Shown: piece after piece, positions 1 to 6,443 of the stretch | Position numbering within the stretch: the first letter of the stretch is position 1 | How the letters are laid out: each line of letters starts with the position of its first letter | Source of the DNA: JAWWPY01 sp036394075 | Lineage (GTDB): Bacteria; Actinomycetota; Actinomycetes; Streptosporangiales; Streptosporangiaceae | Length of the DNA stretch: 6,443 nt | Direction: 5' to 3' | Assembly: GCA_036394075.1 (NCBI GenBank) | Contig: DASWFT010000431.1 | Coordinates: forward strand, 1-6,443 | The notes under the pieces: model-generated | What the model was told of the DNA's origin: nothing | Database searches by the model: none | Seen by the model: the letters and a program-made list of their open reading frames with translations, nothing else | Program-made: the position numbers and the translations under genes

Positions 1-617
1 CACTCCACTGGGCTGCCATTGATGGGTGGCGGCGTCCCGCCCCATGGGAGCTGCTCGTTCGGGTAATGCACAATCCGCAACACCCCGGCCTTGCGCCCGT
101 CGACGGACAGCCAGATCTGCCGGTCGTCCCGGCTCAGCCAGGCTGACGTGGCCGGCGAGCCGATGGTCATGCCCTGGCCCCGCTCCGTGGTCACTGAGGA
201 CACGTAGATGAACTGGCCCGGGCGGGGGACCGGCTGGTGTGCCGCGGCCGCGGCCGACGCCGCGTGCCCCAGAACGTACGCCACATCGATCACCGCCACG
301 CCGCTGCCTGGGTGACCGCCTGGTCGCGGGCGCCCCGGTGAGCCGGCGACCAGGCCTGCCGTGATGGCCGCGGCCGCCGCCACGGCCGTCGCGCCTGCGA
401 GGGTAGCCCGCGGCCAGATCCGGCCATGGCGGTCCGCCAGCCTGATGCCGCGGGCGATGCGGTCCAGCCGCCTGGCCCGCGCCGCCCGCCGGGCCGGGCC
501 GTCCTGGCCCGCGGCGCTGATCTCCGCGATCAGCAGATCACGGGCCCGGTGCAAGTCTTCCGGGCGGCGGCCGGTCACATCCGCCCGCATGGCCCCGAGC
601 TCCTGAAGGTCATTCAT
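1..617 (-). CDS. CU044_5270-like membrane-anchored protein, N-terminal 205 residues (partial)
   Basis: The reading frame starts with ATG at 617-615 and stays open to the left edge, so the C-terminus is missing. The visible part has an Arg/Ala-rich cytoplasmic-type stretch (residues 1-68, starting MNDLQELGAMRADV), one Ala-rich hydrophobic segment at about 69-91 that reads as a single membrane anchor, and then an extracytoplasmic-type region. That region contains PGQFIYVSSV (about 133-142) and RQIWLSVDGR (about 166-175), the kind of beta-rich text seen in CU044_5270 family proteins, which are usually about 350-400 residues long. A GAGGAG ribosome-binding site at 625-630, 7 bases upstream, fixes the start. 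The gene overlaps the sigma-factor stop by 8 bases, so translation is probably coupled. Such proteins regularly follow ECF sigma genes in actinomycetes. A regulatory role as an anti-sigma-like partner or surface sensor is inferred, not demonstrated. I see no canonical zinc-binding anti-sigma HxxxCxxC motif in the N-terminal part. Confidence 0.8.
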   Translation of the reverse strand, partial: MNDLQELGAMRADVTGRRPEDLHRARDLLIAEISAAGQDGPARRAARARRLDRIARGIRLADRHGRIWPRATLAGATAVAAAAAITAGLVAGSPGRPRPGGHPGSGVAVIDVAYVLGHAASAAAAAHQPVPRPGQFIYVSSVTTERGQGMTIGSPATSAWLSRDDRQIWLSVDGRKAGVLRIVHYPNEQLPWGGTPPPINGSPVE

Positions 618-1290
618 GATCGGGCTCCTCCGCTGACTGGATGGGGCTGGTGTCGCCCAACGCCTCGCGTACCTTCCTGCGCGCCCGGTTCAGCCGGGAC
701 CGGACCGTGCCGACAGGGACCCGCAGCGCGCTCGCCGCCTGGCCGTAGCTGAGCTCGCCCCAGGCCACGAGCAGCAGCGTGTTGCGGTCCGCCACCGACA
801 GCCGGGCCAGCGCGGCGGCGAGTGCGCGCCGCTCGCCGGCCGCGGAAACCCGGGCGACGACATCGTCGGCGGGTGACGCGACGACCGGGTCGACGCCGGT
901 CCGGGCGAGCGCCCGGTAGAGCCGGACCTCCGCCTGGCGGTGACGGCTGATCATGTTCGTCGCGATGCCGTACAGCCATGGCCGCGCGTTCGGGTAGGCC
1001 GGGTCATACCGGCCGCGGCGCCGGAACGCCACCAGGAAGGTCTCGGCGACCACGTCCTCGGCGATGCTGTCGCCCAGACGCCGCGCCGCGTAGCGGTGAA
1101 TCTCGGTCGCGTGCCGGTCGAAGATCACCGCGAACGCCTCAGGCTCCGCGACCGACAGCGCGATTAACGTCGCGTCATCGGCGCAGGTTTTCCTAGCACG
1201 GGCTCCGGCAGCGCCGGGCCAGGCCCGGGGCCGGGCGGCGGCCGGGTCCCCGGGACCTTCGCCCCTGGGTAGTAGTACGGGTTCGTCCAT
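610..1290 (-). CDS. ECF-type RNA polymerase sigma factor
   Basis: This 226-residue protein would direct RNA polymerase to a specific promoter set. Sigma region 2 lies at about residues 50-118 (AFAVIFDRHATEIHRYAARR, then the AEDVVAETFLVAFRR helix and the RPWLYGIATNMISRHR segment). Region 4 lies at about 153-207, with the helix-turn-helix around ELSYGQAASALRVPVGTVRSR. There is no region 1.1 or region 3 domain, as expected for the ECF group. The frame stays open upstream to 1461, but ATG at 1290-1288 is preferred. It has an AAGGGG ribosome-binding site 6 bases upstream, it avoids a long overlap with the amidotransferase gene, and the extra upstream residues look like low-complexity shadow. Residues 1-36 form a Pro/Ala/Arg-rich extension with unusual codons, including TTA at Leu42 (1165-1167). 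The next gene overlaps by 8 bases and encodes a likely membrane partner. The exact ECF subgroup and its regulon cannot be told from this window. Confidence 0.93.
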   Translation of the reverse strand: MDEPVLLPRGEGPGDPAAARPRAWPGAAGARARKTCADDATLIALSVAEPEAFAVIFDRHATEIHRYAARRLGDSIAEDVVAETFLVAFRRRGRYDPAYPNARPWLYGIATNMISRHRQAEVRLYRALARTGVDPVVASPADDVVARVSAAGERRALAAALARLSVADRNTLLLVAWGELSYGQAASALRVPVGTVRSRLNRARRKVREALGDTSPIQSAEEPDHE

Positions 1291-1296
1291 GGAGCG

Positions 1297-1302
1297 CCCC
1301 TT
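1297..1302 (-). promoter_or_regulatory. Ribosome-binding site that fixes the sigma-factor start
   Basis: AAGGGG on the minus strand, 6 bases before ATG 1290-1288. No other in-frame ATG, GTG or TTG lies between this start and the conserved DDATLIALS region, so it decides the N-terminus of the sigma factor despite the longer open frame upstream. Confidence 0.6.
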
Positions 1303-1384
1303 CGCGGGCTGCGGTATCGGTGGACTGTCACCCGTACTTCTGCGCAGCCGCTGCCCCGGTTCACGCTCACGTCCCCAGGCGCGA

Positions 1385-2050
1385 CTACGGGGCGGTGAGG
1401 CCGCCGTCGAGCCAGGCCGAGAAGAGCGCCTCGGCGTTGGCCGCGGCCAGCTCCCCGGCATCGTCGCAGTCGCGCAGGATCTGCCTGGCCAGCGACGGGT
1501 CCAACGGCGGTTCGGTGCCCGCGATCCACGCCTCCGCGATCGGCCGGGTCACCTCGGGATGGAATTGCAGGCCCGCATGCGGGCCCACGCCGAACGCCTG
1601 CAGCGACGCCCCGCCCGTGGCCAGCTCGCAGCAGCCCTCCGGCAGCTCGAACCCGTCGCGGTGCCAGGCCAGCCACGGCCCCTCGGCGAGCCCGGCCCGC
1701 TTGCTGACCACCGACATCCACCCGATCTCGGGCGCCGCGAGCCGGTAGACGCGCGCCCCCAGTACCCGGGCGAGCACCTGACCCCCAAAACAAATACCAA
1801 GCACCGGAACGGAACCTTCCAGCGCGTGCCGAACGAACGTCAGCTCGGAAGCGAGCCAGGGGATCGAATCGTCGAAGGCGGTCTCCTCGGAACCGAGCAC
1901 GACGACGGCGTCGCCGGGCGACGCCGACCGCGGCAGCGGCTGGCCGGAGGCGGGACGCAGCGTGGTCACGGCGAGCCCGCGGCCGGCCGCCCAGCTGGCC
2001 ACCAGCCCGGCCGGCGCGTCAGGCTGATGCTCGACCACCAGCAGGCGCAT
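1385..2050 (-). CDS. Stand-alone class I (type 1) glutamine amidotransferase
   Basis: This 221-residue protein has the class I glutamine amidotransferase fold. The nucleophile elbow is GICFGGQ with Cys87, and the catalytic His164 and Glu166 lie in QFHPEVT. PEIGWMSV at about 107-114 is typical of the GMP-synthase-like stand-alone subgroup. Members hydrolyse glutamine, or a gamma-glutamyl compound, and pass ammonia to a partner synthase. No synthase domain is fused and no partner is visible, so the substrate is unknown. The start is ATG 2050-2048, 16 bases after the accD stop, with GGGGA at 2060-2064 as a moderate ribosome-binding site. That spacing argues for co-transcription with the fatty-acid operon. 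The codons over residues 84-90 (CTT GGT ATT TGT TTT GGG GGT) are unusually AT-rich for this genome and sit on the catalytic cysteine. A small GC hairpin (1391-1405) overlaps the last codons but has no T tract. The family assignment is firm and the role is not. Confidence 0.92.
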   Translation of the reverse strand: MRLLVVEHQPDAPAGLVASWAAGRGLAVTTLRPASGQPLPRSASPGDAVVVLGSEETAFDDSIPWLASELTFVRHALEGSVPVLGICFGGQVLARVLGARVYRLAAPEIGWMSVVSKRAGLAEGPWLAWHRDGFELPEGCCELATGGASLQAFGVGPHAGLQFHPEVTRPIAEAWIAGTEPPLDPSLARQILRDCDDAGELAAANAEALFSAWLDGGLTAP

Positions 2051-2066
2051 CGGGCGGCGTCCCCGG

Positions 2067-3527
2067 TCAGAGGGGGATGTTGCCGTGCCGGCCGCGCACC
2101 TGGGGTGCCTCGGCGATGGCCCGGGCGAGCGCCTCGCGGGTCCTGGCGGGCTCGATGACCTCGTCGATCACGCCGAGTGCCTGCGCGCGTTCGAGGCCGC
2201 CGGCCTCACGCTCATGCTCCTCCGCCAGCCTGGTCTCCGCCTCGTGCAACTGGTCGGCGGGCACGTCGGCGAGCGTGCGCCGGTGCAGGATCCGGATGGC
2301 CGCCACCGCGCCCATGACCGCGAGCTCCGCGCCGGGCCAGGCGAACACCTTGGTCGCGCCCAGCGAGCGGGAGTTCATCGCGATATAGGCGCCGCCGTAG
2401 GCCTTGCGGGTCACCAGTGTCACCCGCGGCACTGTGGCCTCCGCGAACGCGTGCAGCAGCTTCGCGCCCCGGCGCACCACGCCATCCCACTCCTGGCCGA
2501 CGCCGGGCAGGTATCCAGGCACATCCACGACGACCACGAGGGGCACGCCGAACGCGTCGCACATCCGCACGAAGCGCGCCGCCTTCTCGGCCGCGGTCGC
2601 GTCCAGGCAGCCGCCGAGCCGCAGCGGGTTGTTGGCCACCACGCCGACCGAGCGCCCGGCCAGGCGGCCGAGCATGGTGATCACGTTTGGTGCCCAGCGC
2701 GGGTGCAGTTCGATGCCCGGCTCATCCAGCAGCCCGTCGAGCAGCGGGTGCACGTCATAGGCGCGGCGGGCCGATTCGGGCAGCAGGTCGGCCAGGTCCG
2801 CGCCGGGCCGGCCAGCCAGCGGGCCGTCGCCGGCCACGTCCCGTGTGGACAAATCCATGGAGCGCTGGTCGCCGAGGAGCAGGGCGATCCGCCTGGCCTG
2901 GGTGAGAGCCTCGGCGTCATTCGCCGCGACCAGGTGCACCACACCGGAGCGGCGACTGTGCGGCTCAGGGCCGCCGAGCCGTGCCATGTCCACGTCCTCG
3001 CCGGTCACGCTGCGGACCACATCCGGCCCGGTGACGAAGATGCGGCCATGGTCGGAAAGGATCACCACGTCGGTGAGGGCCGGCCCGTATGCCGCCCCCC
3101 CGGCCGCGGCGCCGAGCACAATGGAGATCTGCGGCACCACCCCGGACGCCCGGGTCATCGCGGCGAAAATGGTGCCCACCGCGTGCAGGCTCTCCACGCC
3201 CTCACGCAGCCGGGCGCCACCGGAGTGCCACAGCCCGATCACCGGCGCGCCCTGCGCCATGGCCGCGTCGTAGGCGGCGACGATCGCGGTGCACCCGGCG
3301 CTGCCCAGGGCGCCGCCTTGAACCCGCGGGTCGCTAGCGAACGCGACTGCGGGCATTCCGTCGATATTCCCGGTCGCGGCCAGCGCACCGCTGGCGTCGT
3401 GCGGAGTGAGCAGGTGCAGAGTCCCGGCGTCGAACAGGCCCTGCAGCCTCAGTTCCGGGTCGCGCGTGCTGGGCACAGCGGCGGCCGGCGCCTTCGCGGG
3501 CTGGATTCTGCTGTCGAGTGCGGTCAC
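2067..3527 (-). CDS. accD6: AccD6-type acyl-CoA carboxylase carboxyltransferase (beta) subunit
   Basis: This 486-residue enzyme transfers the carboxyl group from carboxybiotin to acetyl-CoA, and perhaps propionyl-CoA, to give the malonyl-CoA extender for fatty-acid synthesis in the cytoplasm. It has both crotonase-like halves. The N-half carries GLWHSGGARLREG (about 98-110) and GAAAGGAAYGPALTDVV (about 139-155). The C-half carries VANNPLRLGGCLD (about 297-309), VVVDVPGYLPGVGQEW (about 332-347) and AYGGAYIAMNSRSLGA (about 376-391). The Gly-Gly-Ala loops form the oxyanion holes. From memory it matches mycobacterial AccD6 (about 473 residues) closely along its whole length, including the ending RGRHGNIPL. 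Ile382 stands where S. coelicolor PccB has Asp422, a substrate-selecting residue. The start is GTG 3527-3525 with AAGGAG 7 bases upstream. The gene follows fabF by 59 bases, as accD6 follows kasB in mycobacteria. The biotinylated alpha subunit is not in the window. Confidence 0.95.
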   Translation of the reverse strand: MTALDSRIQPAKAPAAAVPSTRDPELRLQGLFDAGTLHLLTPHDASGALAATGNIDGMPAVAFASDPRVQGGALGSAGCTAIVAAYDAAMAQGAPVIGLWHSGGARLREGVESLHAVGTIFAAMTRASGVVPQISIVLGAAAGGAAYGPALTDVVILSDHGRIFVTGPDVVRSVTGEDVDMARLGGPEPHSRRSGVVHLVAANDAEALTQARRIALLLGDQRSMDLSTRDVAGDGPLAGRPGADLADLLPESARRAYDVHPLLDGLLDEPGIELHPRWAPNVITMLGRLAGRSVGVVANNPLRLGGCLDATAAEKAARFVRMCDAFGVPLVVVVDVPGYLPGVGQEWDGVVRRGAKLLHAFAEATVPRVTLVTRKAYGGAYIAMNSRSLGATKVFAWPGAELAVMGAVAAIRILHRRTLADVPADQLHEAETRLAEEHEREAGGLERAQALGVIDEVIEPARTREALARAIAEAPQVRGRHGNIPL

Positions 3528-3586
3528 GAGATGTCTCCTTGCGGTAGCTGGGAGAGCACGAGTTAGGCCGAGGCAGACCCAGTGGT

Positions 3587-4834
<1,248 letters not shown>

Positions 4835-4884
4835 GGTGAATCGCTCCTCTGGTCGTGCCGTGAAACTACGCAGGACGGGCCCGC

Positions 4885-4901
4885 GCCCGGAGGCGCCGGG
4901 C
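4885..4901 (-). promoter_or_regulatory. Stem-loop in the acpP-fabF gap
   Basis: A perfect 6-base-pair inverted repeat (GCCCGG and CCGGGC) encloses a 5-base loop, starting about 8 bases after the acpP stop. No T tract follows, so it is unlikely to be a simple full terminator. It could stabilise or process the acpP end of the message. Hairpins of this size occur by chance in such GC-rich DNA. Confidence 0.35.
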
Positions 4902-4909
4902 CGCCTGGC

Positions 4910-5164
4910 TCAGGCCGAGACCTCGGCGGTGTGTACGTAGTTCACGACATCCTGGACTGTCTTGAGGTTTTTGAGCTGGTCATCGGGGATTTCCACCCCG
5001 AACTTGTCCTGGGCTGCCACCGCGATCTCGACCATCGACAGCGAGTCGATGTCGAGGTCATCCACGAAGCTCTTCTCCAGGGTGACTTGGTCCGCGGGGA
5101 CGCCGGCGACCTCGTCGACGATTTCGCCGAGGCCCGCCAGGATTTCCGGTTCGGTCATGGCCAT
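4910..5164 (-). CDS. acpP: Acyl carrier protein AcpP
   Basis: This 84-residue acidic protein carries the growing acyl chain as a thioester on 4'-phosphopantetheine. Ser41 in DDLDIDSLSMVE is the attachment site, and the sequence then runs through the recognition helix II (SMVEIAVAAQDKFGVEIPDD) and LKTVQDVVNYV of helix IV. It resembles Streptomyces AcpP of primary fatty-acid synthesis more than polyketide ACPs. Two starts are possible, Met1 (5164-5162) and Met3 (5158-5156). Met1 is preferred because AAAGGAG at 5176-5182 lies 11 bases upstream of it but 17 from Met3. The gene lies between fabH and fabF, with gaps of 67 and 75 bases that each contain a stem-loop. Activation needs a holo-ACP synthase, which is not in this window. 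Confidence 0.97.
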   Translation of the reverse strand: MAMTEPEILAGLGEIVDEVAGVPADQVTLEKSFVDDLDIDSLSMVEIAVAAQDKFGVEIPDDQLKNLKTVQDVVNYVHTAEVSA

Positions 5165-5195
5165 GTGCCTGTGTTCTCCTTTGTTGTTGATAGTC

Positions 5196-5222
5196 CGCCC
5201 CCGCGGCGCAGGCCAGGGGGCG
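5196..5222 (-). promoter_or_regulatory. Stem-loop in the fabH-acpP gap
   Basis: A perfect 7-base-pair inverted repeat (CGCCCCC and GGGGGCG) encloses a 13-base loop. It begins 9 bases after the fabH stop and ends 13 bases before the acpP ribosome-binding site. It has no T tract. It might set a 5' processing or stability boundary for an acpP message, but the sequence alone shows only the repeat. Confidence 0.35.
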
Positions 5223-5231
5223 ATGGCGCGG

Positions 5232-6206
5232 CTAGGGTACCGTGATCACCTGTCCCGCGTAGCAGATGCCCGCGCCGAACCCGAGCAGCAGGACGGCCGC
5301 GCCCGAGCCGATCTCGCCCCGCTCGATCATCTTGGAGAGGGCCAGCGGGATCGACGCCGACGAGGTGTTGCCCGCGGTCACGATGTCGTCGGCGACAAGC
5401 GCCTGCGGCGCTCCGATCTTCCTCGCGATGCCTTCGATGATCCTCAGGTTCGCCTGGTGCGGGACGAAGGCGGCCAGGTCGGCCGGATCGACCCCCGCGC
5501 GCTCGCAGGCCAGCTTCGCGACCGGGTGCAGCGCGGTGGTCGCCCACCGGAAGACGGCCTGGCCCTCCTGCACGATGAACGAGTCACGGTCCTTGATGGC
5601 GATTTTGTCCGCCATCCCGCCGTCACTACCCCACACGACCGGACCTATGCCTGGACCCTCGTCCGGATCCGTGACCGGGCCGACCACCGCGGCGCCCGCC
5701 CCGTCAGCGAAGATGATGGCGGTTGACCGGTCTGTCCAGTCGACCCACTGGGAGAGTTTCTCCGCCCCGATCACCAGGACGTTACGGGCCGAGCCGGCCC
5801 GCACCGCGTCGCTGGCGACGGAGAGCGCATAGCAGAAGCCGGCGCAGGCGGCATTGACGTCGAACGCCCCGGGAGCGGAGATGCCGAGCCTGGTGGCGAC
5901 GGTGGCGGCCGTGTTGGGGATCGGCGCCTCAGGGGTGCAGGTCGCGACGATCACCAGGTCAACATCGGCGGGGGACAGGCCGCTGGCGGCCACGGCCTTG
6001 CCGCCGGCGGCGGTCGCCATGTCGGCCAGGCTCTCGTCCGGCCCCGCGATCCTCCGGCTGGCGATGCCCACCCGGCTGCGGATCCATTCGTCGCTGGTAT
6101 CGATCGTGGTGGCGAGTTCGTCGTTGGTCAGCACCCTCGCCGGCTGGTAGCCGCCGAACGCCAGAATCCGCGCACCCGCGGCACCCTCGGCGAGTCGCAT
6201 CAGCAT
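5232..6206 (-). CDS. fabH: Beta-ketoacyl-ACP synthase III (FabH)
   Basis: This 324-residue condensing enzyme starts fatty-acid synthesis by joining a short acyl-CoA primer to malonyl-ACP. In actinomycetes the primers are often branched, and primer choice sets straight or branched chains. The Cys-His-Asn triad is intact: Cys121 in DVNAACAGFCYAL, His250 in FVPHQANLRI and Asn280 in AGNTSSASIPLAL. The N-terminal GYQPARVLTNDEL and TSDEWIRSRVGIASRR and the C-terminal LLLGFGAGICYAGQV are classic FabH features, and the length is normal. Met1 (6206-6204) and Met3 (6200-6198) are both possible starts. The purine run AGGAAAGGGG at 6209-6218 could serve either, so the N-terminus is uncertain by two residues. 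It lies 94 bases downstream of the biotinyl-domain gene and 67 bases upstream of acpP. I see no separate promoter in the gap. Confidence 0.96.
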   Translation of the reverse strand: MLMRLAEGAAGARILAFGGYQPARVLTNDELATTIDTSDEWIRSRVGIASRRIAGPDESLADMATAAGGKAVAASGLSPADVDLVIVATCTPEAPIPNTAATVATRLGISAPGAFDVNAACAGFCYALSVASDAVRAGSARNVLVIGAEKLSQWVDWTDRSTAIIFADGAGAAVVGPVTDPDEGPGIGPVVWGSDGGMADKIAIKDRDSFIVQEGQAVFRWATTALHPVAKLACERAGVDPADLAAFVPHQANLRIIEGIARKIGAPQALVADDIVTAGNTSSASIPLALSKMIERGEIGSGAAVLLLGFGAGICYAGQVITVP

Positions 6207-6208
6207 GT

Positions 6209-6218
6209 CCCCTTTCCT
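6209..6218 (-). promoter_or_regulatory. Ribosome-binding purine run that leaves the fabH start ambiguous
   Basis: AGGAAAGGGG on the minus strand. Its AGGA part is 8 bases from Met1, and its AAGGGG part is 8 bases from Met3, so both starts are equally well spaced. Confidence 0.5.
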
Positions 6219-6233
6219 GAGGTGGCCGGGCGC

Positions 6234-6255
6234 CCGGCTGCGGCTGGGCAGCCGG
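6234..6255 (-). promoter_or_regulatory. 8-base-pair stem-loop before fabH, overlapping a second palindrome
   Basis: CCGGCTGC and GCAGCCGG pair perfectly around a 6-base loop. Five of these bases (6234-6238) also belong to a 14-base perfect palindrome at 6225-6238, so the two structures cannot form together in RNA. Both sit between the biotinyl-domain gene stop and the fabH ribosome-binding site. No T tract follows, and neither visibly covers the ribosome-binding site. A regulatory role is speculative. Confidence 0.35.
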
Positions 6256-6300
6256 TCCGGGCGGCCTGGCGACCACGGTCAACGGCTGGTGCGGGCTGTG

Positions 6301-6443
6301 TCACTCGGCTGGCTGCAGCCGGATGAGTGGCTGTCCCAGGCTGACGGGGTCGCCGTCCTCGACCAGCCATTCGATAATCGTTGCGGGAAATTGCGGGGTG
6401 ATGACGTGCCGTCCGCCGCGCTGCTCCACGTGGCCGATCTCAG
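6301..6443 (-). CDS. Biotinyl/lipoyl-domain protein, C-terminal 46 residues (partial), no visible biotin lysine
   Basis: Only the C-terminal end is present; it stops with TGA at 6303-6301 and continues past the right edge. The ending ATIIEWLVEDGDPVSLGQPL plus IRLQPAE has the second-half pattern of biotinyl/lipoyl domains (G-T-V-x-x-x-L-V-x-x-G-x-x-V-x-x-G-x-P-L). Position beside fatty-acid synthesis genes and accD6 suggests a biotin carboxyl carrier-like protein. However, aligning it to E. coli AccB by this pattern puts EQRG where EAMK should be, and the visible segment has no lysine at all. The usual biotinyl lysine lies about 35 residues from the C-terminus and should therefore be visible. 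It may be a degenerate, non-biotinylated carrier-like subunit, or a different protein with a hammerhead-like domain. The gene lies 94 bases upstream of fabH. The family call is moderate, and function is open because the rest is unseen. Confidence 0.65.
   Translation of the reverse strand, partial: EIGHVEQRGGRHVITPQFPATIIEWLVEDGDPVSLGQPLIRLQPAE

Noticed and set aside
1344..1354. 11-base palindrome (GCAGC-C-GCTGC) in the amidotransferase-sigma gap as an operator
   Set aside because: It is short, has a single-base centre, and palindromes of this size are expected by chance in such GC-rich DNA. There is no second copy that I noticed.
1291..1384. ECF-type promoter before the sigma gene (GTGAAC-like element)
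   Set aside because: The GAAC-like element has no convincing partner at the usual 16-17 base spacing, so an autoregulatory promoter cannot be supported from sequence alone.
1391..1405. GC hairpin at the end of the amidotransferase gene as a terminator
   Set aside because: The stem is only 5 base pairs, it lies inside the coding sequence and no T tract follows.
1291..1461. N-terminal extension of the sigma-factor frame by 57 residues
   Set aside because: It would overlap the amidotransferase gene by 77 bases, its residues are Arg/Pro/Ser-rich shadow text, and a good ribosome-binding site supports the later ATG at 1290.
1164..1793. Minus-strand 209-codon open frame across the amidotransferase and the start of the sigma gene
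   Set aside because: It is an out-of-frame shadow of two genes with clear conserved motifs.
2085..3566. Plus-strand open frame of 493 codons opposite accD6
   Set aside because: It is a GC-driven antisense shadow. Its translation is rich in His, Arg, Gly and Ala with no recognisable domain, while the opposite strand encodes a full conserved carboxyltransferase.

Overview
The window is very GC-rich, and almost all third codon positions are G or C. Two starts are GTG, ribosome-binding sites are GGAG-type, and the gene families are typical of high-GC Gram-positive bacteria. This points to an actinomycete (Actinomycetota). The pairing of an ECF sigma factor with a CU044_5270-type protein suggests a Streptosporangiales-like or related filamentous lineage, but this is inferred from family distribution and is not shown by the sequence.

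Every gene I can support lies on the minus strand, so transcription runs from the right end to the left. In order these are: the C-terminal end of a biotinyl/lipoyl-domain protein (6301-6443, cut by the window edge); fabH, ketoacyl-ACP synthase III (5232-6206); acpP, acyl carrier protein (4910-5164); fabF, ketoacyl-ACP synthase II (3587-4834); an accD6-type acyl-CoA carboxylase carboxyltransferase (2067-3527); and a stand-alone class I glutamine amidotransferase (1385-2050). After a 94-base gap come an ECF-type sigma factor (610-1290) and an overlapping membrane-anchored CU044_5270-like protein (1-617, cut by the left edge).

The right two thirds is a type II fatty-acid synthase operon. The carboxyltransferase makes malonyl-CoA, which FabD (not in the window) would load onto AcpP. 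FabH primes the chain and FabF elongates it. The order synthase-ACP-KAS-accD6 recalls the mycobacterial fabD-acpM-kasA-kasB-accD6 operon, with the fabH-acpP-fabF core of Streptomyces. The amidotransferase follows accD by 16 bases and is probably co-transcribed, but its substrate is unknown. The sigma factor and its membrane partner form a separate translationally coupled pair that may have its own promoter.

The most notable points are: a biotinyl-like domain at the head of the visible operon with no lysine where biotin would be attached; an amidotransferase attached to a fatty-acid operon, with a run of AT-ending codons exactly over its catalytic cysteine; the single TTA leucine codon I found, near the start of the sigma gene; and stem-loops in the gaps before fabH, acpP and fabF. 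I saw no tRNA, rRNA, CRISPR array, insertion sequence or strong T-tailed terminator. No gene-free stretch exceeds 100 bases.
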